Numbered from the stretch's first letter, positions 8,966-17,792 are shown. The stretch: 64,000 bases of DNA from Candidatus Koribacter versatilis Ellin345 (GCF_000014005.1 NC_008009.1:4588001-4652000); one strand, 5' to 3'. The notes: generated from the letters alone by a model not told the origin. A program made the numbers and translations.

Positions 8966-11389
8966 ATGCGTTCATTGCTGCAGGATGTGCGGTATGGGTT
9001 CCGCGGGCTTCGGAAGAGTCCCGGATATGCGTTGCTGGCGATTGCTGCGCTGGCGCTGGGAATTGGCGCCAACACTGCGTTGTTCAGCGCAATTTACGGC
9101 ATTCTGCTGAAGCCGCTGCCATATGCGAACGGCAAGCGCCTCGTCCTGTTGCAACAGTCGGCGCGCAGTGCGACCTCGCCGAAGTTAGCGGTGTCGGTGC
9201 AGGAGCTTGAGGACTATCGGAAGCAGGCGCATTCGTTCGATGGCTTGGTCGAGTATCACTCGATGCAGTTCATTCTGCTTGGCCGCGAACCGGACCGCGT
9301 GGAGACCGGGGTCGTCTCGGCGAACTTCTTCGATGTGCTCGGCGTGAAGCCGCTTCTTGGACGGACATTCCGCGCCGGAGAAGACCTGGTGGGCGCGGAG
9401 CCAGTGCTGGTGCTGAGCTACAAGTACTGGCAGGAGCACCATGGCGGCGATCCGAACATCGTGGGCAAATCGTTTCGGATGAACGACAAGTTGCACACTG
9501 TGATTGGTGTGCTTCCGCCGATCCCGCAGTATCCGAGAGAGAATGACGTGTACATGCCGGTGTCGGCGTGTCCGACTCGGATGAGCGCGCACATGCTGGA
9601 GAACCGCGCGATGCGCATGCTGAACGTGTTCGGCATCCTCAAACCAGGCGTGACCCTGGAGCAGGCAAATGCGGAAACCAGCACAATCGCGGCCCGCTTT
9701 ACACAGCAGTACCCGAATGCCTACCGGCTTGACCACTTTGCGGTGCACATTGATTCGCTGCAGACGATGTTGACTACCAGGGCACGGCCGCTGCTGATAA
9801 TGCTGCTGATTACGTCCGCCCTGGTGCTGGTGATTTCTTGCGCAAACGTGGCGAACCTTGCGCTGGCGCGCATGACGCAACGCGAATACGAGATGGCGAT
9901 TCGCAGCTCGCTCGGCGCACCGCGTACGCGGCTGATCCGGCAAGTGCTCACGGAATGTACGCTGCTAGCGATTGCGGGTGGTCTGGTGGGACTTTTGTTT
10001 GCGCAGGTAGGAACTCACCTGCTTTCTATCTTCCTGGCGAGATTCACGACGCGCGCAGCCGAAGTGCAGATCAGTGGAGCGGTCCTGGCGTTCACGATGG
10101 TGGTTAGCATAGCGACGGGCCTGCTGTTCGGCCTGGCGCCGGCGCTGAACAGCACGCGGCGTCTTGCGGGCCAGATGCAGACCGGTGCGCGCAGTTCCAG
10201 CGCCGGGCACATGGGATGGTCTCTCCGTAGCGCGCTGATCGTAGCGCAGGTGTGCATCAGCTATGTACTGCTGGTGATTGCAGGGCTCACTCTGCGCAGC
10301 TTCGACAAGCTGCAGAAGGTCGACGCTGGGTTCAATGCGGAGAACGTGGTTGCGTTCACGCTGCCCGTCAACTTCACGAAATATGCAGAACCAGTCAAGT
10401 TCGCCGAGTTGGAACAACGGGTGAAGCAGCGGATTGAGCAACTGCCGGGTGTAACGTCGGCGGCGTCCATTTCGGGACTGCCATTGGGGAGCACATCCCC
10501 CACGCCGCAGCCGATGATGATTGAGAAACAGGTGAAGGACCCGAACGCGCCTAACGTGGAAGTGGATGCGTCCGCAGTGTCGCCGAATGCGTTCTTTACG
10601 CTCGGTGTGCCGTTTATGGCGGGCCGAGATTTCAACGCCCTGGATACGACCAAGTCGGAGAACGTGACGATCTTCAGCGCCTCAACGGCGAAGCGGTACT
10701 TCGGCAACGAAGATCCGGTTGGGCGGCGCGTTTCCTACGACAACGGGGAGAACTGGTGGCGCATTGTTGGCGTGGTGGGCGACGTTCGCTATTTCGGACT
10801 GGATCGGCCACCAATTGACGAAGTGTACGTTCCCGCGGCACAGATCGGGGGAGCCGGCAGGTTCGTTGTCCGCACAACGATGGACGAGGATGCGGCCCGG
10901 AGCCTGTTTACGAAAGCCGTGCGCGAGCTCGATAACGAACAGCCAGTGACCGACTTCAAGACTTTGCGAGAAGTACGCGACGATTCGCTGACGAACACAC
11001 GAGTGACCTCAATGCTGTTGACCTTGTTTGCAGGGTTGGCTCTGGTGCTCGCAGCAACTGGACTCTTCGGCGTGATTTCGTTCCTGGTGAGCCAGCGAAC
11101 GCGTGAGATCGGCATACGGCTCGCGATGGGTGCGCAGACGTCGTCGGTGCTGGTGATGATGTTGCGGCAGGGCGTGAACCTGGTGGCGATCGGGCTTGGA
11201 CTCGGCGTAATCGCGGCGCTGGCGGCGAGCAACGTGGTGAAGAGCTTGTTGTTTGGTGTCTCGACGCGCGATTGGATTACGTTTGTGGGAGTGGGCGCAG
11301 TGTTGTTTGGAAGTACGTTGCTGGCGAGCTATCTGCCGGCGCGACGTGCCGCGAAAGTGCAGCCGATGGAAGCGCTGCGATGCGAGTAG
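8966..11389 (+). CDS. Duplicated FtsX/MacB-type permease (orphan, ADOP-like)
   Basis: 807 residues. ATG 8966 is chosen because TGAGGA ends 5 nt upstream and it begins with the family start MRSLLQDVRYGFRGL. The layout is duplicated: an N-terminal membrane helix (ALGIGANTALFS), a periplasmic MacB-core domain, an FtsX three-helix block (about 270-400), then a second helix, core domain and FtsX block ending in LPARRAAKVQPMEALRCE. This matches the family known as acidobacterial duplicated orphan permeases, which usually lack an adjacent ATPase, and none is seen here. The family is thought to act in macrolide-type or lipoprotein/peptide efflux, but the substrate is unknown. Confidence 0.9.
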   Translation: MRSLLQDVRYGFRGLRKSPGYALLAIAALALGIGANTALFSAIYGILLKPLPYANGKRLVLLQQSARSATSPKLAVSVQELEDYRKQAHSFDGLVEYHSMQFILLGREPDRVETGVVSANFFDVLGVKPLLGRTFRAGEDLVGAEPVLVLSYKYWQEHHGGDPNIVGKSFRMNDKLHTVIGVLPPIPQYPRENDVYMPVSACPTRMSAHMLENRAMRMLNVFGILKPGVTLEQANAETSTIAARFTQQYPNAYRLDHFAVHIDSLQTMLTTRARPLLIMLLITSALVLVISCANVANLALARMTQREYEMAIRSSLGAPRTRLIRQVLTECTLLAIAGGLVGLLFAQVGTHLLSIFLARFTTRAAEVQISGAVLAFTMVVSIATGLLFGLAPALNSTRRLAGQMQTGARSSSAGHMGWSLRSALIVAQVCISYVLLVIAGLTLRSFDKLQKVDAGFNAENVVAFTLPVNFTKYAEPVKFAELEQRVKQRIEQLPGVTSAASISGLPLGSTSPTPQPMMIEKQVKDPNAPNVEVDASAVSPNAFFTLGVPFMAGRDFNALDTTKSENVTIFSASTAKRYFGNEDPVGRRVSYDNGENWWRIVGVVGDVRYFGLDRPPIDEVYVPAAQIGGAGRFVVRTTMDEDAARSLFTKAVRELDNEQPVTDFKTLREVRDDSLTNTRVTSMLLTLFAGLALVLAATGLFGVISFLVSQRTREIGIRLAMGAQTSSVLVMMLRQGVNLVAIGLGLGVIAALAASNVVKSLLFGVSTRDWITFVGVGAVLFGSTLLASYLPARRAAKVQPMEALRCE

Positions 11390-11405
11390 CTTCGGGCCCA
11401 GACGC

Positions 11406-11436
11406 AAAAATGCCCCGCGAAATGAACTCGCGGGGC
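11406..11436 (-). terminator. Terminator between the permease and the M56 gene
   Basis: A 9-bp stem GCCCCGCGA/TCGCGGGGC (11412-11420 with 11428-11436), followed on the minus strand by ATTTTTGCG. It terminates the M56 gene that ends at 11450. Being convergent, it could also stop plus-strand transcripts, though the plus side has only a poor U-tract. Confidence 0.8.
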
Positions 11437-11449
11437 TTCTCGGAAATCC

Positions 11450-13345
11450 TTACTGGACCGGCTGCGCTTTGCCGTTCCTGAGCGTCTCCTGAATTACGGC
11501 TTTGACCTTTTTGTCGGCGGCCTCCGCGATTTTTCCCTGCTGCTCGCCGAGCTTGCCTTGTTTCTCACCGAGCTTGCCTTGCTGTTCTCCAAGCTTGCCC
11601 TGCTCTTCGCCTAGCTTGCCCTGCTTCTCTCCGATCTTGCCCTGGACTTCGCCGAGACGGCCCTGCAAGTCACCGAGCTTCTCCTGAAGGTCGGCGAGTT
11701 GTTCGGAGGTCATGTCCTTACCTTTTTGCGCCTGCAGCTTGGCGGCGGCTTCGTTGATCGCGGCGATTTCGCGCGTCATGTCTGGAGTAGGAACGCTCGC
11801 TTCTTCCTGCTTCCTGCCGAGTGCCTCTTGCTGCTCTCCGAGGGCTTCCTGCTGTTTGCCGAGTTCTTCCTGCTGGCGGCCGAGTTCTTCCATCGGCGCG
11901 TACAGGGCCTGCAAGTTCGCGATGATCGTGGGATCCGTAACGACGTACGATTTGCCTGCGTGGTGGAACCAAAGGAACTTGCCATTGTTAGCCACGCGGC
12001 GAGCTTTTTCAATTTCTTCGCGGGAGTGGCTCGACGCCCAGTGACCGGAGAAGGTCATGTTGGTCTTCGTGCCGTCGACAATGGCGTAGGATTCGCCGTC
12101 GGAGTAGGAATTGCCGTCGTCCGAGACGCCGTAGGAATAAGTTGTGGAGTTGGCGTCTCGCGTTTCTGTCAGCGTGTTTGTATTGTTGTTCGAGTTTGAG
12201 TTTGAGTTTGAGTTCGAGTTCACGTTGGTGTTGTTGGTGGCTTCAGGAGCCTGCGGCGGTTCGGGAGCTGAGGCGGGCGGAGCGGGCGTTTCCAGTTGTA
12301 CGGCCACCATTGGCGGTGGTGCAGGCGCTTTCTGTGCGGCGCGTGCGGAGGGGACGTGCATAAGAAGGCTGGTGGTAAACACCGCGAAGGTAACTAACAG
12401 GAACGCGATGCGGGCGCGCTTCTGTCCGCGCGAGAACGCGGCACGATAAAGGTCTTCGTTGAGAAGCTGTTCGATACGACGAGTGACATTTCCAGAAGAG
12501 GCCATAGCAACTCCAGTCATAGAACGACGCGGCATCGCCGCGAAATGAAGAACGATTTCTGCGTAGTCGGAACGCGTGCCGGATTCCGCGATGCCAGCCT
12601 GGTCGCTAATCGCTTCGGCAAGAACAGCGAGGTGGCGACGGAGCCACCAGCCCAGCGGGCTGAACCAGAAGATCGCGGCGTAAATGCCAGCCAGCAATTG
12701 CAGATGGAAGTCGAAGTGACGTACGTGAGCGCGCTCGTGTGCGAGTACGGCTCGCAGCCTTTCAGGCGACCATTGGTCGAATTCCGACGGAAGCAGAATG
12801 CCGGAGCCGATGGTCACGGGAGAAAGAACCTCGGCGCTGACGCGGACGGAAGGACTCGCGTTCGAATCTGCCGCAATTGGAGTGGATCGACGCCAAATGC
12901 GCCAAGCCGAGACAAGACCGACCAGCAGGCGGGTCAAAAGAACGCCCGTGATCGCGGCGTAAAGCGCGAAGAACAACGCCGGAGTGGGACGCCAAGCTGG
13001 TACCTCATTGCGAGACTGCAGCGGTTTGGCCGATGGCGGCAGGCTGGCGGTACGCGATCCCAAACCGACAGCGGAGCGAACGTATGTGACCGGCGCCCGG
13101 GCGGGGGCAGTCGCAGGTGCGATGGTTGGCGTTTGCGGTGCAGAGAAGTTTGGCCGCCATTGCAATGGCGCGGGCACCCACGGGGACTGCATAAGCAGCG
13201 GCATGGCGAAGGCCGCAAACAGGACGATGGTCCAGGCGGTGCGCTGGGCAGCGACGTTCTTCACGCGCAGCATCCACAACAGCGCGTAAGTGATGAGGGC
13301 GAGCGCGAGGGCGCGAGCGGCAGCTTCAAGGAGTACCGAAATCAT
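11450..13345 (-). CDS. M56 (BlaR1/MecR1-like) membrane metalloprotease with heptad-repeat tail
   Basis: 631 residues. N-terminal membrane helices (about 10-27, 38-52, 122-145), a cytoplasmic gluzincin motif H203-E-R-A-H207 and downstream E244-A-I-S-D248, then a further helix (about 312-330). Where BlaR1 carries a penicillin-binding sensor, this protein has an Ala/Pro-rich stretch, an (Asn-Ser)n run (about 375-390), a short globular region and two blocks of Leu-Gly-Glu-x-Gln-x-x heptads. In known systems M56 proteases inactivate BlaI-family repressors. Its start overlaps the BlaI stop (ATGA), so the pair is translationally coupled. The signal it senses is unlikely to be a penicilloyl adduct. 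Confidence 0.85.
   Translation of the reverse strand: MISVLLEAAARALALALITYALLWMLRVKNVAAQRTAWTIVLFAAFAMPLLMQSPWVPAPLQWRPNFSAPQTPTIAPATAPARAPVTYVRSAVGLGSRTASLPPSAKPLQSRNEVPAWRPTPALFFALYAAITGVLLTRLLVGLVSAWRIWRRSTPIAADSNASPSVRVSAEVLSPVTIGSGILLPSEFDQWSPERLRAVLAHERAHVRHFDFHLQLLAGIYAAIFWFSPLGWWLRRHLAVLAEAISDQAGIAESGTRSDYAEIVLHFAAMPRRSMTGVAMASSGNVTRRIEQLLNEDLYRAAFSRGQKRARIAFLLVTFAVFTTSLLMHVPSARAAQKAPAPPPMVAVQLETPAPPASAPEPPQAPEATNNTNVNSNSNSNSNSNNNTNTLTETRDANSTTYSYGVSDDGNSYSDGESYAIVDGTKTNMTFSGHWASSHSREEIEKARRVANNGKFLWFHHAGKSYVVTDPTIIANLQALYAPMEELGRQQEELGKQQEALGEQQEALGRKQEEASVPTPDMTREIAAINEAAAKLQAQKGKDMTSEQLADLQEKLGDLQGRLGEVQGKIGEKQGKLGEEQGKLGEQQGKLGEKQGKLGEQQGKIAEAADKKVKAVIQETLRNGKAQPVQ
11525..11690. 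repeat. 21-bp tandem coding repeats (heptads LGExQGK)
   Basis: About seven 21-nt units resembling CCGAGCTTGCCTTGCTTCTC encode Leu-Gly-Glu-Lys/Glu/Gln-Gln-Gly-Lys heptads in the M56 protein C-terminus. A second, shorter block (LGKQQEA type) lies at about 11810-11890. The period fits a coiled coil; unit number may vary between strains. Confidence 0.75.
12191..12220. repeat. Hexanucleotide microsatellite (five units)
   Basis: Five consecutive 6-nt units (CGAGTT/TGAGTT) inside the M56 gene, which encode an Asn-Ser repeat on the minus strand. Slippage would change length without a frameshift. Confidence 0.8.
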
Positions 13346-13743
13346 GACTTGCTCTCCTTCTTCGCAGCAGCGATCCGGCGGGCGAGGCGTTCGAGTTCGG
13401 CGCGGCCTACGACTTTGGAGTCAACCATGCCAACGAGCAACTCTTCCACAGAGCCGCCGCAGAACCAATCTACGATCTGCTGCACGGCGCGGCCGGCAAC
13501 GCGTTGGCGCGATTCGGAGGGACGGTAGATGAAGGTGCGTTGCTCGGTTTCGTGTTCGAGATAGCCCTTCTCTTCCAGGCGCCGTAGAACGGTCCGGATG
13601 GTTGAGTCTTTCAACGGACGATTAATCTCTTCGCGGACGTGTTCGGCCGAAGCCGTACCACGCTTCCAGACGATTTCAAGGACATCGCGTTCGAGGTCGC
13701 CGAGTTCGGCGGGATCGTGTGCTAAGGGAGTGTTACGCTCCAT
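13342..13743 (-). CDS. blaI: BlaI/MecI/CopY-family repressor
   Basis: 133 residues from ATG 13743 (MERNTPLAHDP). A winged helix covers residues 12-75 (LGDLERDVLEIVWKRG...DSTIRTVLRRLEEKGYLEHE) and a helical dimerisation tail follows. The upstream in-frame extension would run across the palindromic operator, which supports the chosen start. It should repress its own operon with the M56 protease, whose ATG overlaps its TGA. Protease-driven cleavage or release is the known way this family is inactivated. Confidence 0.9.
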   Translation of the reverse strand: MERNTPLAHDPAELGDLERDVLEIVWKRGTASAEHVREEINRPLKDSTIRTVLRRLEEKGYLEHETEQRTFIYRPSESRQRVAGRAVQQIVDWFCGGSVEELLVGMVDSKVVGRAELERLARRIAAAKKESKS

Positions 13744-13774
13744 AGTGTTACAGACAGTAACACTTGAAAAGTGT
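13744..13774 (-). promoter_or_regulatory. Overlapping palindromes over the blaI promoter (putative BlaI operator)
   Basis: AGTGTTAC and GTAACACT flank AGACA (13744-13764), ending right at the start codon. A second palindrome, ACACTT GAA AAGTGT (13760-13774), overlaps it. On the minus strand TTGCGC and TACTGT are spaced 17 nt and lie in the same stretch, so a bound repressor would cover the -10. The predicted transcript start is within a few bases of the ATG, and no ribosome site is visible. Confidence 0.6.
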
Positions 13775-13856
13775 GAGCGCAAGTGGACTGAATGGAGTTC
13801 GTCCCAGGTTCGCTAAACAAGACTTGGGATGAGTCGCTGAAGTCCCACCCGCTCTA

Positions 13857-15287
13857 CTATACCGGGGCTTTTTGCATCCACTGCGCTACGTTCACGTTCC
13901 AGTGCAGCGCTTTGATCATCGCGTCTCGGAGTTTCTGCGCGGCGTCGGGCTCGCCGTGGACGAGCCAGGTTTGCGATGGCGCCTTCTTGAACGTATGTAG
14001 CCATTCAAGAAGCTCGCTCGTGTCGGCATGGTCGCTGAACTGTTCGAGGGTGGCGACCTGGGCGCGGACGGGAACGATCTGGCCGAAAATCTTCACTTCT
14101 TTCTCGCCGTCTTTGATCTGGCGACCACGTGTCCCGGGTGCCTGGAATCCGATGAAGAGCACAAGGTTCTTGGGATCCGGGAGGCGCTGCGCGAGGTGAT
14201 GCTGGATGCGGCCTCCGGTGGCCATGCCACTCGACGAGATGATGATCTGAGGATAGTTCGAGTTGTTGATCTTCTTCGATTCCTGCTGCGTGGTGTCGAA
14301 GTAAAAGCCTGGCCAGGTGAGCGGGCTGCCGTATTGATCGATGAGGCGCTTGGTTTCGTCGGTGAATTCTTCTTCGTGCTTAAGGAAGATCTCGACGGCC
14401 TTGATCGCCATGGGGCTGTCGCAGTGAACGGGAACTTTGGGAATCTCGTTGTTCTCCATCATCTGCTTCACCATGAAGACCAGCTTCTGCGTGCGCTCGA
14501 CGGCGAAGGCGGGAACGACAACGGAGCCGCCGCGGCCGACGGTGTCGCGAATGAGTTTAGCCATCTCGGGGCGCGGGTCGTTTTTGGGATGCTCGCGATT
14601 GCCGTAGGTGGATTCCATCACAACGATGTCGGCGGATTCGCCTTCATAGGGACCGGAGCGCACGACTTTGCCGGGCGCAACCTCCGTGTCGCGAACGCGC
14701 CCGATGTCGCCGGAAAAGAGTACGAGCTTCGAGGAGCCGTTCTGCTTCACGGTGAGCTCCACCATCGAGGAGCCGAGGATGTGCGCGGCTCGGACGTAGC
14801 GGAAGCTCAGCTCGGGTGAGACATCGGTCTGCTTCTCGAAGTCCACGGCCTTGAAGAGCTTTAGGCTGTCGAGCGCTTCCTGCATGGTGTAGAGCGGCAG
14901 AGCCGGGTCGTGCTTCGAGCTCTTGATCTTGTTATGGAACGCCGCATCTTCTTCCTGGAGGTGTCCGCTGTCAGGCAGGATGACACCGCAGAGATCCACG
15001 GTGGCCGATGTGGCGTAGATGGGGCCGGTGAAACCTTCTTTCACCAGGCGCGGGATCCAGCCAGTGTGGTCGAGATGCGCGTGGGTGAGGACGACGGCAT
15101 CGATCTCACGCGCGGGGATTGGAGTGTCGCGCCAGTTGCGCTCGCGCCATTCTTTTTGGCCCTGGAAAAGACCGCAGTCAATCAACAGTTGGAAACCGCG
15201 GGTGCCGGATTCATCGGCAGCGGTGTTGACGAGGTGTTTGGAACCGGTGACGACGCCCGCGGCGCCGAGGAATTGGATGTAGGTCAT
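13857..15287 (-). CDS. Beta-CASP metallo-beta-lactamase-fold nuclease (CPSF73/YSH1-like)
   Basis: 476 residues. It has the MBL-fold motif THAHLDHTG, later His in AAHILGSS, SGDIGR, then the beta-CASP region with VVPAFAVERTQ, HCDSPMA and IIISSSGMATGGR, and the final His motif FSDHADTSELLEW. This full set of motifs 1-4 and A-C is found in RNA-processing exo/endonucleases of the YSH1/CPSF-73 type. Expected role is cytoplasmic RNA cleavage or decay with two zinc ions. It is monocistronic as far as seen. The start at 15287 fits the family (MTYIQFLGAAGVVTGS). Confidence 0.92.
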   Translation of the reverse strand: MTYIQFLGAAGVVTGSKHLVNTAADESGTRGFQLLIDCGLFQGQKEWRERNWRDTPIPAREIDAVVLTHAHLDHTGWIPRLVKEGFTGPIYATSATVDLCGVILPDSGHLQEEDAAFHNKIKSSKHDPALPLYTMQEALDSLKLFKAVDFEKQTDVSPELSFRYVRAAHILGSSMVELTVKQNGSSKLVLFSGDIGRVRDTEVAPGKVVRSGPYEGESADIVVMESTYGNREHPKNDPRPEMAKLIRDTVGRGGSVVVPAFAVERTQKLVFMVKQMMENNEIPKVPVHCDSPMAIKAVEIFLKHEEEFTDETKRLIDQYGSPLTWPGFYFDTTQQESKKINNSNYPQIIISSSGMATGGRIQHHLAQRLPDPKNLVLFIGFQAPGTRGRQIKDGEKEVKIFGQIVPVRAQVATLEQFSDHADTSELLEWLHTFKKAPSQTWLVHGEPDAAQKLRDAMIKALHWNVNVAQWMQKAPV

Positions 15288-15366
15288 TAATCCTCTTGGA
15301 TGCGACAGAACGTTGTAATTGGTTGTGGGAGGATGTGCAAGGGCGCGATTGTTTGCGATTCCGGAG

Positions 15367-15420
15367 GAACAGCAGATCCTTCTCCGGACTTACGTCCAGC
15401 TCTGGATGACAAGAGAGAGG
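15367..15420 (+). repeat. Hairpin intergenic element, copy D
   Basis: GAACAGCAGATCCTTCTCC, a stem GGAC TTAC GTCC, then CTCTGGATGACAAGAG, between the divergently placed nuclease and SRAP genes. It shares both arms with the copies at 2261, 7135, 7202, 44788 and 50520. Confidence 0.65.
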
Positions 15421-15470
15421 AGTGGCAATTCCAACGGTGATGTGGCTTACGCGAAGCGGTACGGCAATCT

Positions 15471-16178
15471 TCAGCCGAAGAGCGTGGCTTGCGCTTCCGG
15501 GGGTTCCGGTTGTACGGGCGCCACACATTCGGGATCGTCATTCTTCACGGCGTTTACGCGGTCGCTTACTTCGTAGCGCGACATGGCTTCGGGGTCATAA
15601 GGTTTGAGGAGGGCAACGAGGTCTTCAGTTTTCTGGAAGCCGGGGTCGAGCCAGAGATCGTAGTCGTCTGGATGCAGGATGACCGGCATGCGGTCGTGCA
15701 CATCTTCCGTGAGTTTGTTGGGAGTCGTGGTGATGATCGAGCAGGTCTCGATCCACTGGCCCTCGGGATTTTTCCAGCGCTCCCATAAGCCTGCGAAGGC
15801 GAAGGGCGATTCGTCGGACATGGTGAAACAAAAGGGGCGCTTCTTGTTGCCGGATTTCTGCCACTCGTAAAAGCCGTCGGCGGGAATCAGACAGCGGCGT
15901 TTCTTGAGGGCTTCTTTGAATGCCGCCCTTTCGGTAATGCCTTCGGAGCGCGCGTTGATCATCTTGAAGCCGATGTTGGGGTCTTTCGACCAGAAGGGGA
16001 TGAGCCCCCACTTCATGTTGGAGCCGTAGCGCCTCGGTTGTTCGGCGTCTTGCCGAATGACGGGCACCTCCTGGCCGGGCGCGACGTTATAGCGCGGCTG
16101 CCAGTTGTCGGGTGGCTCAATGCCGAAATGCTCGGCGAGGATCTCTTTTTTGCGCGTCAGGCGATAACGGCCACACAT
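15471..16178 (-). CDS. SRAP-domain protein (YedK/HMCES family)
   Basis: 235 residues from ATG 16178. This start is fixed by the invariant MCGRY, because Cys2 becomes N-terminal after Met removal and forms a thiazolidine link with abasic DNA. Other family motifs present are RYNVAPGQ, MKWGLIPFW, INARSEG, CLIPADGFYEW (catalytic Glu) and PVILHPDDYDLWL (His). It protects single-stranded DNA at abasic sites through a DNA-protein cross-link. The longer frame upstream is not native, since family members start at this Met. Confidence 0.95.
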   Translation of the reverse strand: MCGRYRLTRKKEILAEHFGIEPPDNWQPRYNVAPGQEVPVIRQDAEQPRRYGSNMKWGLIPFWSKDPNIGFKMINARSEGITERAAFKEALKKRRCLIPADGFYEWQKSGNKKRPFCFTMSDESPFAFAGLWERWKNPEGQWIETCSIITTTPNKLTEDVHDRMPVILHPDDYDLWLDPGFQKTEDLVALLKPYDPEAMSRYEVSDRVNAVKNDDPECVAPVQPEPPEAQATLFG

Positions 16179-16244
16179 TAGGGTCTGCTCAATTGGATGA
16201 GGTGAGCCGTATTGTAGCCGCATCTTTATGGTTCGAGGTGGCTC

Positions 16245-16304
16245 ATGAAAACATCCAATCCGAGTGTAATGGCTAAGACCACCTTGCGAGGCGAATCCCA
16301 GTGA
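16245..16304 (+). CDS. 19-residue leader ORF overlapping the MocR-type regulator
   Basis: ATG 16245 follows GAGGTGGCTC (a good ribosome site) and encodes MKTSNPSVMAKTTLRGESQ. Its TGA (16302-16304) overlaps the GTG start of the regulator (16301-16303) in a GTGA junction. This arrangement is typical of translational coupling or of a leader peptide. The peptide resembles no known family. The longer alternative is that it is only a chance ORF. Confidence 0.4.
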   Translation: MKTSNPSVMAKTTLRGESQ

Positions 16305-17779
16305 GCAGTCGTCCTTCATCGGCAGTGCCAATGATCGGAGTCGATCGTCATGCCGCACTGCCGCTGCATCGGCAGTTGTATGAGAGCTATCGCTCGGCCG
16401 TCCTCGGCGGCCGATTGCGGCCGGGGCAGATGGTGCCCTCCACCCGCGCGTTGGCAATGGAGTTGGAAATCTCCCGAATGCCGGTGTTGACGGCATACGC
16501 ACAACTGCTCGCGGAGGGATATTTCGAAACGCGCTCCGGGATCGGAACCGTCATCAGCGAGGCACTGCCCCAGCAACGTTCGGTGGCGGGCAAAGCGCAG
16601 ATTCCGCCTCCAATCGAGCCCGGTCCGCGGAATGTCTCGTCGCGATGTTTGACGCCCTACCGGCCCTTCCTGCCTCCCTGGATCGCGGGGAGAGGCGCGT
16701 TCAACGTGGGAGGCGTGGCGCTGGAACACTTCCCGCATCGTACCTGGACGCGACTGGTCGCGCGCAGCGCGCGCAACGGCGCGGGCATTGGTCCGGCGCG
16801 CGACGTGATGGGGTCGATCGAGTTACGCGAAGCGGTTGCCGATTATCTGCGGACGTCTCGGGCTGTGAATTGCACGGCCGATCAGATCATGATCACGAAC
16901 GGCTCACAGAACGGCGTGGAACTCACAGTGCGCGCGCTGCTCGATCCCGGTAGCGCGGTCTGGATGGAAGAGCCTGGTTACCAACTCGCACGCGACGTGC
17001 TGAGCATGGCGGGATGCCGCATCGTGCCGGTGCCAGTGGACCAGCAAGGCATCGATGTGGTGCGCGGAATCAAGATGTGTCGCAATGCTCGCGCTGTGAT
17101 CGTTACCCCGTCACACCAATTCCCTCTTGGGATGACGATGAGCGTTTCGCGCCGGTTGGAGTTGCTGGCTTGGGCGTCGAAGCAAGGTTCATGGATCATC
17201 GAGGACGATTACGACGGCGAATTTCGGTATGAGAGCAAGCAGATCGCGTCGTTGCAAGGCCTCGATCGCGACGGCCGCGTGATTTATATCGGTACGTTCA
17301 GCAAAGTGTTGTCATCTGCACTGCGCATTGGCTATGTGGTGATTCCGCGCGACCTGGTGCCGCACTTCATGCGAGTTCGGTGGTCTACCGATCTTGGCTC
17401 AGAAGAGCTGATCCAGACGGTCGTCAACGACTTCCTGCGTGAAGGCCATTTTGCGCGACACCTGCGGAACATGCGCCTAACCTATCGCGAACGGCGGAGC
17501 GTGTTGGTGGAGTCTCTCGAGAAGACGCTCGGAGGCGAGGCTGAAATCGTGGGAGCAGAGGCGGGGTTACACCTGGTCGTGCTTCCAAAAGGCCTGAAGG
17601 ACGACGTGGAGATTTGCAAGGCAGCGGCACGGGAGCCACTGTGGCTGTGGCCGCTTTCACACTGCTATCACGGTCCAGCCGCAAAGCACGGGTTTGTCCT
17701 CGGCTTCGGCGGGACACCGCCAGAGAGAATTCCGAGGGCGGTGAAGCAGATCCGCGAGGTGTTGCGCGGACGGAGATAA
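16301..17779 (+). CDS. MocR/PdxR-type GntR regulator with aminotransferase domain
   Basis: 492 residues. An N-terminal GntR winged helix (about 18-85: LPLHRQLYESYRSAVLGGRLRPGQMVPSTRALA) is joined to a fold-type I aminotransferase domain (about 130-490). The PLP region is complete: EDDYDGEFRY (cofactor Asp/Tyr) and GTFSKVLSSALRIGY (Schiff-base Lys). MocR-family members use PLP as an effector; PdxR controls vitamin B6 synthesis, others GABA or taurine genes. No obvious target gene is adjacent, because it converges on the LytTR gene. The GTG start has GAGG about 9 nt upstream; ATG 16331 is an alternative. Confidence 0.9.
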   Translation: MSSRPSSAVPMIGVDRHAALPLHRQLYESYRSAVLGGRLRPGQMVPSTRALAMELEISRMPVLTAYAQLLAEGYFETRSGIGTVISEALPQQRSVAGKAQIPPPIEPGPRNVSSRCLTPYRPFLPPWIAGRGAFNVGGVALEHFPHRTWTRLVARSARNGAGIGPARDVMGSIELREAVADYLRTSRAVNCTADQIMITNGSQNGVELTVRALLDPGSAVWMEEPGYQLARDVLSMAGCRIVPVPVDQQGIDVVRGIKMCRNARAVIVTPSHQFPLGMTMSVSRRLELLAWASKQGSWIIEDDYDGEFRYESKQIASLQGLDRDGRVIYIGTFSKVLSSALRIGYVVIPRDLVPHFMRVRWSTDLGSEELIQTVVNDFLREGHFARHLRNMRLTYRERRSVLVESLEKTLGGEAEIVGAEAGLHLVVLPKGLKDDVEICKAAAREPLWLWPLSHCYHGPAAKHGFVLGFGGTPPERIPRAVKQIREVLRGRR

Positions 17780-17792
17780 GTCCGTCCGCAGC

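Noticed and set aside
12545-13528. Plus-strand ORF of 327 codons opposite blaR1/blaI
   Set aside because: Its product is low-complexity and Arg/Gln-rich, and the minus strand encodes recognised M56 and BlaI domains with an ATGA junction.
15471-16502. Long N-terminal extension of the SRAP protein
   Set aside because: The catalytic Cys must be residue 2, so the start is ATG 16178.
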